NCBI GenBank assembly: GCA_029379385.1
Contig: CM055612.1
Location: forward strand, 3,596,001-3,660,000
DNA length: 64,000 bases
Reading direction: 5' to 3'
Source of the DNA: Quillaja saponaria
Lineage: Eukaryota > Streptophyta > Magnoliopsida > Fabales > Quillajaceae
Shown: piece by piece, positions 32,906-43,540 of the stretch
Numbering within the stretch: the first letter of the stretch is position 1
Layout: the number at the start of each line of letters is the position of its first letter
The notes under the pieces: generated by a model
The model's database searches: none
What the model saw: only the letters and a program-made list of their open reading frames with translations
Told to the model about the DNA's origin: nothing
Made by a program: the position numbers and the translations under genes

Positions 32906-34440
32906 CAGGTTTGCCATCCCAAAATCTCCTAGCATAGTGTTGAAATATGCATATAGTAATATATTAACAACAATTATTATTGGTTAAATTACATTTTTAG
33001 TTCTTATAATTTGAGTCAAAATTGACGTAGTTATCCATCTTTATTTATTGTTATTATTAGGGTTGAAATGCGAATAAAATAATTTTGAATATGTTGCTAT
33101 TTGTATTTGAATTTAATTATCGAATTCAAATTTGAATATTTACCTTTCATTACCTAAAATAATTTTATATGAAAATTTCTTATGTAAGAATATGAAAAAA
33201 ATAAAATAAAGTAATTTCAATCAACATTAAGCATTATAAAAAAAAACTAAATGTTCTGCCAAACAACTGAAATAGACAACAACAAAAAAATATATACAAA
33301 TAGTTTTAAGATACAAAACAACACCATAATAAGTGTACATAACAACACTATATAACCACTATTGCACTATGTATTTCTTCACTAATTTGGTTACAAAATG
33401 TCCTACATATTGTATATCTTCACACCTACAGCAATTGTCTACCCCAATTTAATATAACGTATGAAACGAATGAGAATTGAGACTAGAAGGAAACTATGAA
33501 ATAGAAAGAGTTTGGTGTCTTTCATCTGTGAAGAAAAGAAAGTCTGTTGGGAAGGCTAGTAAGTAAGAGCTAGTAAGATCATGGTTAGTAGAATAGATAA
33601 TGTAAAAATTATAAGAGTATTAATTTTTTTTAAATTAAATAAATATAAATGATTATATTAAATTATAATGTCAAATAGTAAATTAAATAATTAATTGAAT
33701 CAAATACTGCATCATTTGAATTTTATTTAAATTTAAATTCAAATTTTAAAAATTATTTGTATTTGATTTGAATTTTAGCCATAATTGCTACTAAGTTTCG
33801 CTAATTTCTAAATCGCGTCAATTGGGTATATAGTATTAGCCTCTAACTTTGATGGAGGATGGCGTTAGGGACTGAATTAAAAGGTATGGACTAAAGTAAA
33901 TTTCAAGTCAAACTAAGAGACCAAAACTGTAATTAGACATAATTCTTTTGCGGCCTAGATCAATTGATATGCCTTCGTAAAGTTGACCAGACTTAGGCAG
34001 AGCTTCAATTAGATCGATATTGTATGACAGAGAAGTAGTATTTGAGAAGAAAAATGTCAGATTTTTAGTAGTAGCATTGTAAGTAATCAGAATGTTTTGT
34101 GTTTGATTGTAATCAAGATGCCAACTTTCATAAACAAGAAGTGATATTATTGTTGTTGATCATAATATTCTGCTTCAAAGGTGGTGGAGAATCCATCACT
34201 GGATTGGATCCAACAGAAGCAAGGTAAAAGGCACAACCATCACTTCCATTTGTGTCAGTGGTGATCGAGGAAACGAGTAGTGAAGTCTGTGAGAATCCTT
34301 GTAGCAGAGTCCCATAACTCCATGCTCTCCAGAGAGGCAGCTTCTCCAACGCGAAACGGCAAAGTGATTGTATGTTAAGCTCAATGGCTCCAGAAGATGA
34401 TGTTGTAATATATGTCTGAGTCTCCAACATTAAAGATTTT
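32906..34440 (-). pseudogene. LecRK L8: decayed remnant split by a transposon
   Basis: In minus-strand order the remnant holds a lectin piece (34440-33996) with NGSDGCAFYLASVGSNP and a scrambled middle. Next is a few bases of kinase glycine-loop region (33995-33939; reads like SGQLYEGISIDLGR). After the inverted-repeat element at 32982-33938 comes a short DFG segment (32950-32906; LGDFGMA). Pieces are in the right order, but most of the gene between them is lost. Confidence 0.75.
32982..33938. mobile_element. Terminal-inverted-repeat element inserted in the L8 remnant
   Basis: The left end GGTTAAATTACATTTTTAGT and the right end, reversed (GTCTAATTACAGTTTTGGTC), form an imperfect inverted repeat of about 35 bases. 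LecRK kinase remnants lie on both sides, which fixes the borders well. Inside is a second AT-rich block (about 33055-33790) whose ends also look inverted and may be a nested insertion. No transposase is visible. Confidence 0.65.
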
Positions 34441-34911
34441 TTTTTCTAATTTATCAAACTAGTTTTGTTCCAGAAGATGATGTTGCAATATTCATACACC
34501 AGTAAAGTGGTCTCCTTTCTCGTGACACCATCCTAAAAATTGCACAAAGTTCCGATGTATCAGCAGCTAGTCGACCTAGTTCGCTCAATCCTAGATATCC
34601 ACCGACTGAGTTGGGTGGATTTTGATAGCCAGCTTGAGCAAGATTAAAAGTTAAATCCATCACTAGCATTGAGCTTGACAATGCTGAATGAGAAACTAGT
34701 ATTGGAGTCTGTCAGAATCACCATAGAAGAATCCCATAGATGGAGCATCACCTTCATACACAATGTGACTTGCTCCAGCTTCAAAACTTCTTGTGTTAAA
34801 GGGAAGTGGACTAGAAAAGGAAAATAAGATGGGGAGCGGAAATATTACAAGGCAATGTGTGTTCAAGATATGGAAACAAGTTGCCAACCTGATTAGAAAA
34901 ATGGTAAGTCA
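34441..34911 (-). pseudogene. LecRK L9: scrambled remnant
   Basis: In minus-strand order there is a lectin N-terminus (about 34900-34590) with LNTHCLVIFPLPILFSF and HIVYEGDAPSMG, bearing internal deletions. It is followed by an abrupt join near 34585 to a kinase fragment (34585-34480) around the HRNFVQF and W-C-H-E-K region. The original ATG position is mutated. The gene is reduced to under a quarter of its length. Confidence 0.75.
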
Positions 34912-35421
34912 GTGTCTTCTAAGTTCTCTCTATGAAAACAGAGACACCAAAGATTTAGGAGGCAGAGAATCCAAACATAAATATGTTGGACCGCTTCTCG
35001 GCCACGTGGCACAGGACGCGATCCAAACATTTTTTTTCTTTTTTTGCCCTTAGGCTTTTCCTTAAATCCCATCCCTGTCCTCAACTCCAACGGTGAATCT
35101 CATTCTCACTTGTAAAAATGTATATTACAGTGGTTATAATTATTATTTGCTAATAATTTTTCCAAATGTGCTCGTCACAAACCATCTTTTTTGAACAACC
35201 AAAATACACACTGAAGTTGAAGCGAGACCCTTTTGTTGCCAAACCATCCACTAATCTTTAGAAAGCAAGAAGACTGAAACACATAAGATGAAGAACTGCA
35301 ATAGACAAACATAAACAATAGATACAATGATTTTACGCATAAGGCTTATCTCATACTCGTTCAATTTTCTTACAGGTACCTTCATGGAATTGTACAATGG
35401 TTATTTCATCCTCTCTCAAGT
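34912..35421. other. L9 upstream flank and L10 3' flank
   Basis: Spacer with the L10 3' flank (from about 35210), which matches 43340-43540 after L12. No gene is visible. Confidence 0.5.
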
Positions 35422-37398
35422 TTAACGTCCTCCATGGTCAAGGCTTGTAGTGATGAGAGGTGATTGAATAGGATCAACCTGTCCTTGAGTTTGACGCTCA
35501 GCAGACTCTGAACCATGCATGTCAAATGGAAGCTCCGGCGACGGTGCTTCAAGTTGAAGAACCTTCATTACCTGTCCTGCCTTCGGCCTTTCCTTATCAT
35601 TTGGGTTAGTGCACCATAATCCCACAATCAACAAGCTTCTCATTTCACATTCAACAAAATCCATATTCAATCTCTGATCAGCTGCATTGAGAGTATTTCC
35701 TGAGATATAGAGCTCCCAAACCCACCTGACAAGAGAAATATGATATCCCCCATCCTCGAGAGTTCTCCTCCCACATGCAATTTCCAAAGCTACAACACCA
35801 AAACTGAACATGTCTGATTCTTTACTAGCCCTCCCATGACTGAAGTATTCTGGAGCTAGGTATCCATAAGTCCCAACTACCCCTGTTCTTTGAGTCCTTA
35901 ATTGTGGATCCACAAGCTTTGCAACCCCAAAATCACCAAGCTTGGTGCTGAAATCAGTGTCCAATAAGACATTAGCGGACTTAATGTCTCTATGAAGGAC
36001 ACATTGCTCTGCATCTTCATGTAGATAATGAAGTGCAGAGGCCAAGTCTAAAGCTATTTTGTACCTCACATTCCATGGGAGAGTCCTTTTATTGCCAAAC
36101 AGATGGGTGTCTAGGCTTCCATTAGGCATGTATTCATAAACCAGCATAAATTCGCGTTTCTCTTGACACCAGCCAATGAATTGCACCAGATTTCGATGTA
36201 TCAGACGGCTTATTATCTTCACCTCATTGATGGAGATTTTCTGAGAGTGTTCAGATTCAACATAAATTCTCTTCACAGCAACTAGTCGGCCTAGCTCGCT
36301 CAATGTTCCTTTATAAACTTGTCCAGATCCTCCTTGTCCCAGCCTTCTATCATCTGCAAAGCCATTGGTGGCCTCAACTAATTCTTGGTAATAAAATCTT
36401 CTTGGAAAAGCTCCTCTTTCGAGGTCAAAATCAAACGAGCTGCTGGTGTCTCCAAATTCCTTGGAGCTCTGATTTTTTCTCTTCCACTTCTTGACAAAAA
36501 ACCAACTCATGCTCACTCCAATTACAAATAAAACAAAGGAAGAAACAGCAGCCACCACTATCACAAGTGTCTTGCTGCTCTGCTTTTTTCTGCTATTTCT
36601 GCTTAGAGTTTTCTCTTTTGAATTCATGGTTGAACTGAATTGCCATGAACGAATAGTATGCAGCTCGGATCCAAGGCCCGTTGCACCTGTGAATCCCATT
36701 GTAACATACTCAGGAAGAGCTTTCCTTAGATCAATATGGTAAGACAGAGAAGAATTTCCCATGGAAAGAGGCTCCCCTGCTTTTGACCACCACACACTAA
36801 TGTTTTCTGTAGTTGAATTGTAAGTTATCAAAGCAGTAGTTATGTTCATATCAACATCCCATCTCGCATAAGTAAGTGAACTAATGGTATTGTTATTGAT
36901 TCCAACATGAGTTACCGGCGGATCAAACCCTTCATTTGGGTAGGTGTCAAACTCAACAAAAACTAGTGGGTTGCCGGGTACCCCTGCCCTGGTTGTGTAG
37001 TTGAACAGTCCTAGATGTCCAGCAGCTGAGTTGGGCGGAATTTGAAAGCCAACAGGAGCAAGAAAAAATGCGAATCCGTCACTACCATTAACTCTGTCAA
37101 CACTGAATGAGAATTGACAAGTGAAGTCTGTCAAATTCCCACTAGAGGAGTCCCATACATGGAGTGGCTCTACATAAGTTGCTTGCCCGACACGAAACAA
37201 ATCGTCTAAATTGAGTTCAATACCTTGGAATGAAGCCACTGCATCACCTTCATAAGCTATGTCAGTTGCATTAGATTCAAAACGAGGTATATTGAAGGAA
37301 AGTGGATAAGCAAATGGAGCGAAGAATTGGAGAAGACAAAACAGAAAGCAGCAAAGATTGCACAACTGTGAAAAAGTAGCCAACTTGATTAGTAACAT
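35422..37398 (-). CDS. LecRK L10: intact L-type lectin receptor-like kinase (clade IX-like)
   Basis: An unbroken intronless frame of 658 residues, the usual length of the family. Signal peptide is about 1-32. The legume-lectin domain is about 33-255, with the sugar-site Asp107 in NGSDGFAFF and the metal-site segment VEFDTYPNEGFDPPVTHVG at 148-166. The membrane segment is about 277-301. The kinase, about 350-620, has loop GQGGSGQVYKG at 354, Lys376 in VAVKR, HRD 469-471, DFG 489-491 and APE 515-517, so it is an RD Ser/Thr kinase expected to be active. The family acts at the plasma membrane, probably in immunity or wall sensing; the ligand is unknown. A weak TATA-like TACATAA lies about 100 bases upstream, where L12 has TATATAA. 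L12 is its near-identical duplicate. Confidence 0.95.
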   Translation of the reverse strand: MLLIKLATFSQLCNLCCFLFCLLQFFAPFAYPLSFNIPRFESNATDIAYEGDAVASFQGIELNLDDLFRVGQATYVEPLHVWDSSSGNLTDFTCQFSFSVDRVNGSDGFAFFLAPVGFQIPPNSAAGHLGLFNYTTRAGVPGNPLVFVEFDTYPNEGFDPPVTHVGINNNTISSLTYARWDVDMNITTALITYNSTTENISVWWSKAGEPLSMGNSSLSYHIDLRKALPEYVTMGFTGATGLGSELHTIRSWQFSSTMNSKEKTLSRNSRKKQSSKTLVIVVAAVSSFVLFVIGVSMSWFFVKKWKRKNQSSKEFGDTSSSFDFDLERGAFPRRFYYQELVEATNGFADDRRLGQGGSGQVYKGTLSELGRLVAVKRIYVESEHSQKISINEVKIISRLIHRNLVQFIGWCQEKREFMLVYEYMPNGSLDTHLFGNKRTLPWNVRYKIALDLASALHYLHEDAEQCVLHRDIKSANVLLDTDFSTKLGDFGVAKLVDPQLRTQRTGVVGTYGYLAPEYFSHGRASKESDMFSFGVVALEIACGRRTLEDGGYHISLVRWVWELYISGNTLNAADQRLNMDFVECEMRSLLIVGLWCTNPNDKERPKAGQVMKVLQLEAPSPELPFDMHGSESAERQTQGQVDPIQSPLITTSLDHGGR

Positions 37399-39479
37399 GG
37401 TTGTTCTTCTATATATGTGAACTAAACTGCCTATCAGATCTTAAGGTAATGTTTGGCATCAAGAACACATGGAATGCCAGGTAAAAAGTTTAGGTTTATG
37501 TAAGATTTTCTGATTGTAGGAAGAGTAGTGAGTAAGAGACTTTGACAAGGTCCATTGGCTTCAATCATGTAATCCCAGTTGCCAAGTACTATAAAGAAAT
37601 GCAAGTTGCAACAAGAAGAAAGGTTTTCATTGGCTGCACCTTATTGACTTCCTTCAGTCTTTAGTGAAAGTGAGAGAGTCAGAGAGCCCACAATTTGATC
37701 AGAATTTAAGAGCTGCTTGGTTTGGTCCACTCTTTCTACTTATTGTTAATTATATTTCTATAGCAGGATTAAAATTATAACTACGTTTTTGCTATTTTAT
37801 TTCAGCATGGGAATAACATATATTGTTGTTTTCTTCCTTGGCCAAGAAATAAACTGACTTTCGCAGCTTTTTCTTTGTTTAATACAAAGTTTTCACACCA
37901 GGATTTCTCCTTACAAAGTGCATTTTTGTTTGGAATGTAGGACAATCTCATGGGACTTTGCCTTTGATCAACTTATTATTTTCTCCCGCGTTGACTTTGT
38001 CGTTAGCTTAACCAAAAAAAATTTGCCGGCATGGAATCAAATATGAAATCTATGAGAGCTGTTGCAGTTACATCATATTAAATATGATTCAATGGATTAG
38101 GAGAAGGAAAAAAAAAAAAAAAATTTGATTGCCGCGAATCATTGGGTTTACACGTTGCTTCGAATATCTTTAATTATTTAAAAAATTTATTCTTCTTTTT
38201 CATCAAATTATATAGACCTTGGATTCAATGGATCTGAATACATATCATGACATTATATTAATTTTTAACAATAGTTTTTATGATGTTTTATCTCACATTA
38301 TTTATTATTTGTTATTTGTTGTATGTATTTTTCTCCTCTACGAGTTAGTTTAAGAGTTAATTTTACTCAATATTTTACTAACAATTCGTAATGGGAAAAA
38401 ATTTGTGAGCTTATTTATTAATTTTCTGAATTTAAATTTTTGTGAAGCCATAAGAAGTAATATTTTTATAAATTTTTTAATTTCAATATGAATGATTTTT
38501 AACAATAACTCGTTACGATTAGATTAAATTCAATGTTTGATATTTAAGTTGTAAGATGGTTCTAATCTTTGATTTATTTTCCTTGTATAATATAGTCCTT
38601 TGATCTATAATATCCTTGGGAATATACTTTTTTCTTTCTCCAACTATGAAAAATTGAAATTGAGGCATTTATTATGCTTCAGTTGCCAATAAATTTCTTT
38701 GCCAACCGGGACCATGGGCCGTTTAATCCCATTATCCTTCTCAATCTCGCACATGAGACTGTCTAAATCAATGGACCCGAGCTCAAAAGCCTCCTTTGTA
38801 CTTCTTTGTCAATCCTCCTCTCCTTCCCTTCCTACTAGTTTTATGTAGATAATCCTCCTTTAGTTAATTTATTTTAATTTAGTAATTATCGTGTATGAAC
38901 TAATATTAAGTATCTTGATTAATTATATTTTTAATGTAATATTAATAAGTTATTTTTTATTTTTTTTGTTTGTCATGAATTTATTCACATTCTTCACACC
39001 CTTTAGATATGAGTGCAAGAAGTCTCATTTGTATTTCATTGTCAACGCTCCCATTCTTCCTTTTCTACTATTTGGTTTGAATTGTAATTTATTTTGATTT
39101 AGCAATTTTATGTTTATTAAATAATTTATATATATCTTGATTAATTATATCTTTAATTAAATACTTACAAATTTTATATTATTTTTATATTGCTTGATTA
39201 ACCCTATCTTTTTAACTTAATCAAATTTAATACTTTAATGTTCGTAACTTACAATTTAACCATTTAGCCTGGTTATTTTGGTATCTTACTCGAAATTCAA
39301 TCTTTGAACATCAAATTGTCTAATATAAGAACTTTCCAGAAACTAGTATCTAAGAAGAAAATAACAGGGACCAAGCTGAGCAAACTATAATCTTTGCAGG
39401 ACCAAAGTCAAGTTTGGCCACCCAAACCCCAAAATGCACATTGCCCGCCGTTTGGTTTGCCAGAAAATTTAAAATTTTG
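37399..39479. other. L10 upstream region and spacer, including a 222-bp tandem repeat
   Basis: To about 38110 this matches 45509-46260 upstream of L12, including the promoter block near 37530-37590. An A run follows at about 38109-38124. Around 38795-38950 and 39022-39175 a segment containing CTTGATTAATTATAT recurs with a period of about 222 bases. No gene is visible. Confidence 0.6.
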
Positions 39480-39900
39480 GTAGAAAGCAGATTTCAATTC
39501 GACTTTTTATCGCTCGGGCGCTCAGCTGAAGCTGAAGCAAAAGCTTCTGGCTTCTGGCTTCTGGGGCGCTGACAATGTTAGCGTTTCCTGAGGAAACACA
39601 AGTCCACCATCTCACAATTTTTGAAACCCTATAACCGTGTACCTTGAAAATTCTTAGATATTTGCAGAAATATTTTGGGCACGACGGGAAGTACACTTGC
39701 AATCAGCCTCTGTACAGGTAAAAGCTCTAAACTTTTCTGTTACACCATTAATGGGTATAGAGACCAAGGTCGACATCTGTGTTTATTTCGACAAGTTACT
39801 TGGTTTTCTCTTTGAATTGTGGATTTATGGTTCTATGCTTCCTTAACTAGAAAAATGGATACCTATATGAGCGTAATGAGTTTGAAAAGATGTTCTATTC
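39480..39900 (+). promoter_or_regulatory. Orphan copy of the Myb/SANT gene promoter and leader
   Basis: Scattered blocks match 46800-47230 in the same order: CAGAAA..TTTTGGGC, CTCTGTACA, TAAAAGCT..AAACTTTTC, ACCATTA, and later TGCTTCCTTAA. It lies upstream of L10 just as the real promoter lies upstream of L12, so it was duplicated with the LecRK. No coding exon follows it; L11 sequence on the other strand comes next. Confidence 0.55.
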
Positions 39901-40359
39901 CCATTACCTTCTAGTTTTTGTTTTCATTGTCGATTATGAGTACGTTGAATTTCCATTAGTCCAAACATCATCACTGCTTGAAAATTATTCTTATTTTTAG
40001 AGCTAAAACGGAAAAAGGAAGTGGTTCATAGAATTTCCAGAGCTTATACTGGGAAAAAACTGTTACTCCATTCAGGTATAAAAAAATAAAACAAAAAAGA
40101 AGAAGAAGAAGATAAGGTTGTAAGTAGGAGTGAATCAGATAAAAATTACTCTTTATTCAATCACTCTTAAATTTAGATAGGAAAAATCTTGAGAGAATAA
40201 TAAAACGGATAAAAATAGAAGATAAAAAGTAAAAGACAGTAATTTACTAATTAGAAACTGACAATTCAGTAAGAGAGTTAGAGGTAAGGCATCTCTAAAC
40301 ATTGAAATCATTGCAGGAATTGTATAAAAGACTACAGTGGCAATTGCAGCTTTAATTCG
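39901..40359. other. Spacer and L11 3' flank
   Basis: AT-rich DNA with no recognised gene. The last 60 bases resemble the 3' flank of L7 (about 30655-30705). Confidence 0.4.
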
Positions 40360-41786
40360 CTACTGTACTCCATATTCAAGGCTTGAAGTGATGGGTGCTG
40401 ATTGAATGGAATTGGCTTTTCCATCGGTTGGATGCGCAGTGAATTCATGCATGTCATGGGGAAGTTCTGGCAATGATGCTTCTCGTTGAAGAATCCTAAT
40501 TACTTTGTCCTGCAGTTGGCCTATCTTTGTTGTTTGGGTGAATGCACCATAATGGGCCACAATTAACAAGCATGTCATTTCATTTTCATCAAAGTCCATT
40601 CTCAATCGTTTGTCAGCTGCGTTGAGAATATTTCCTGCAACATAGAGCTGCCAAACCCATCTGCCCAGAGGGACATGATATTCCTCTTCCTGGTATGTTC
40701 TCCTCCCACATGCAATTTCCAAAGCCACAACTCCAAAACTGTACATGTCTGACTCCTTACTAACCCTCCCGTTTTGTGCAGATTCTGGGGAGAGGTAACC
40801 AATTGTCCCCACTAACCCTGTCATTTGAGCCCTTAATAAGGTGATCGACAAGTTTTGCAATTCCAAAAGCACCAAGCTTAGTATATAAATCGTTTTGGTA
40901 AAGCTCCTCTTTCTATATCAAAAACTAAATGGTTCTGCTTTTTCCATTATTTTCACGAATTTCTTTTCCATTGCTTCACAGACAACAACTAATGCTCACA
41001 GCAATCACAAACAAAATGAAGGAACAAGTTCAATTTCTATTACAGATGTCTCCTACTTCTGTTCCGTTATATCCAAGTTGTACTAAATTCCCGATAATAG
41101 TATGCCGCTCTGTAGCAGCTGAGAATCCAATTGTCACCCACTCAGGGAGAGCTTCCATTAGGTCGATAGTGTGCGATAGAGAAGAGTTTCCCACGAATAT
41201 AGGATCTTTCTCGCTTGTCCAGAAACCAGAGGTTTTTGGTAGAAGCATTGTAAGTTATCCAAACATTAGTTGGTTTACTCTTATCTACTATCCAACTTGT
41301 ATAATTAAGTGAATACATGCTATTGCTGTTGATGCCAATATGTTGCCCCACGGGAGGATCATAAACTTCATTTTGGTAAGTGTCAAATTCAACCAGAATT
41401 TGGATTTGGGCAATCCCTCCACTGGTATTGGTGTTGAGTAATCCTAGATATCCACCAACTGGAGCAAAATAAAAAGCAAATCCATCACTAGCATTGAAAT
41501 TATCAATGCTGAATGAGAAACTAGTATTGAAGTCTGTCAGAATCCCCATAGAAGAATCCACAGATTCAGGGGCTTTGCACATAAAGCTCGCCCAATGCGG
41601 CATATTGACCCGTTTGTGTCAAGTTCGATGCCCCTGAAAGAAGGCTGGACATCTCCTTCATACACTACGTCATTCTCGCCAGCTTCAAAACGTCTGAAGT
41701 TAAAGAAAAGGAAGGAAAAATGTGGAGCAGGAATATTACAAAGCAATATGTTTTCAGAAACAAGTTGCCAACCTGATTAAAAACAT
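40360..41786 (-). pseudogene. LecRK L11: pseudogene lacking the kinase N-lobe
   Basis: The likely old start is ATG 41786. The lectin is broken by several indels but shows NASDGFAFYFAPVGGYLGLL, ILVEFDTYQNEVYDPP and HIGINSNSMYS. The juxtamembrane LPKRFIY joins directly (about 40890) to sequence equivalent to TKLGDFGVAK, here LGAFGIAK. So the glycine loop, the ATP lysine and the HRD loop are all gone and DFG is altered. The C-lobe from 40875 is open to 40360. Its 3' half is closest to L7. The promoter block survives near 41920. Confidence 0.88.
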
Positions 41787-43540
41787 GATAAATAAGTCTG
41801 CGTCCACAAAGTTCTCTACTTGAAAACCGTGAGACAAAAGGTTTTTGTGTGGTAGTGAAGAAATGTGTTTCCTGGTACAATTTAGAAATTAATGATTGTT
41901 ATATAGATGCAGAGTAACCAACTTTGACATGGCGGCCTGCAGTCTACTAATCCTAGTCACCATTTATGGAAAAATCAAGTGAGTTGGTTCCTTCTTAAAG
42001 GCGGTGGAGACATCATTGTCTTCTTTGTACTTTTCATGAGTGCCGTTTTGGTCCATCATTCTTATCAATACCTCCCTAATTATAAATTGTTCCAAGCCTC
42101 TGCTATGATATTCCTGATGCTGAAAACATTGTTCCAATCATTGTTATAGTTCAGGATAGCCATTTATTTGTTTGGACATTCGACATTCCTTTGAATAATA
42201 CCATAGTTTTTCCCACTTTTGAGGTGTCATCTTTGTCATATAGTTCTTTCTTGGCTTCTTCCATAGAATATCTATCCACGTTGCTACTTTATCCATACCA
42301 CGTTTAGACATTCATATTATATTTTCAATGAAAGAAGATATTTGAGCTGACAAAAGAGTTTGGGAGAAACAAACAGGTCAACTATGTTAGATTACAGAAG
42401 GCCACCCATTTGTCACCCTGTTTTTCTTTTTATGGAACTAGTTAAATCACGCTCAGAGAAGGAGAAAGGAAACCAAGGACTTGCCAGGGTGTACCTTGCT
42501 GAAGCCCAGGTAAAGAATGAGGGTTGCGATTGATTAACTCCCAAAATAAAAGTAAAACTAGTCAAAATTTATTGGTGCAAGTAGAAGGGGTTAGAGGAGG
42601 TTGAGGGAGACCAATAATTACATAGAGAGAAATATTTGCAAATAATATTATTGTTCTAAGTGTTATTGAAAATGATTTCTTGAATCAATGTAAATGAGAA
42701 AAAAAAGGTTCATGTAGCGGATTCCAAGTAATTTTGGATTTAAGACTTTAGTTGAGTTCAGTTGAAATTCAGAGGCCATGACTTTAAATGATCAAGACTG
42801 CAACCTTATAGGAATTGTTCCTTGTGGGGTATTTTGAAAATGGATGCAATTAGATTTTAGCTTCATCTTGCAGTGCAGCTTGCTGCTGGTGTTGTTTAGA
42901 TGAAGCTTTGCTGCAGAGTTGTTTTCTTGTTCAACAAAATTCATCTAATTCATCTAATTCATCGAAAGAAAAAAGATAGCTAGTTATAAAGGAAAAGGTA
43001 GAACTTGATTATATAGAGAAGTTCAATTTGAGTTGATTCTATGCGTTAAATGTTTAAAAATTTTAATAAAAAAATAAGAAGAAAAGCTAAAGACTAGCGT
43101 TTCTCAATGTGATTCCTATGAGATTTATTTCTGGACAATTAGGTTCATATAACGTGATGGACAGGCTAAGCTGTTTGATTCAAACTTCTAACAAGAATGT
43201 GTTGCTTACACTGAGATGGAAGTGGTCAATTCATGTGTACTAGAAGGTTGTTCATTTTCTGGTACACAGAAAGACTTTTTCCTCTGATTACCATTCAATT
43301 CTCACAATCTAAAATGAGATTCTTACTCTGTTTATCTGGCTAACTTTTGTTGCCAGACCACCCACTAATCTTCAGAAAACAAAACAGAAACAAATAAGAT
43401 GAAGAACTGTAATAAACAAAGATAACACGTACAAAAGATACAATCATTTTACGCAAATGGCTTATCTCTAACTCGTGTAATTTTCTTACAGGTACCTTCA
43501 TGGAATTGTACAATGGTTATTATTTCATCCTCTCTCAAGT
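41787..43540. other. Intergenic region between L11 and L12
   Basis: Holds the L11 upstream flank and the L12 3' flank (from about 43340, matching L10). The middle (about 42000-43300) contains no gene, RNA or repeat that I recognise. Confidence 0.45.
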
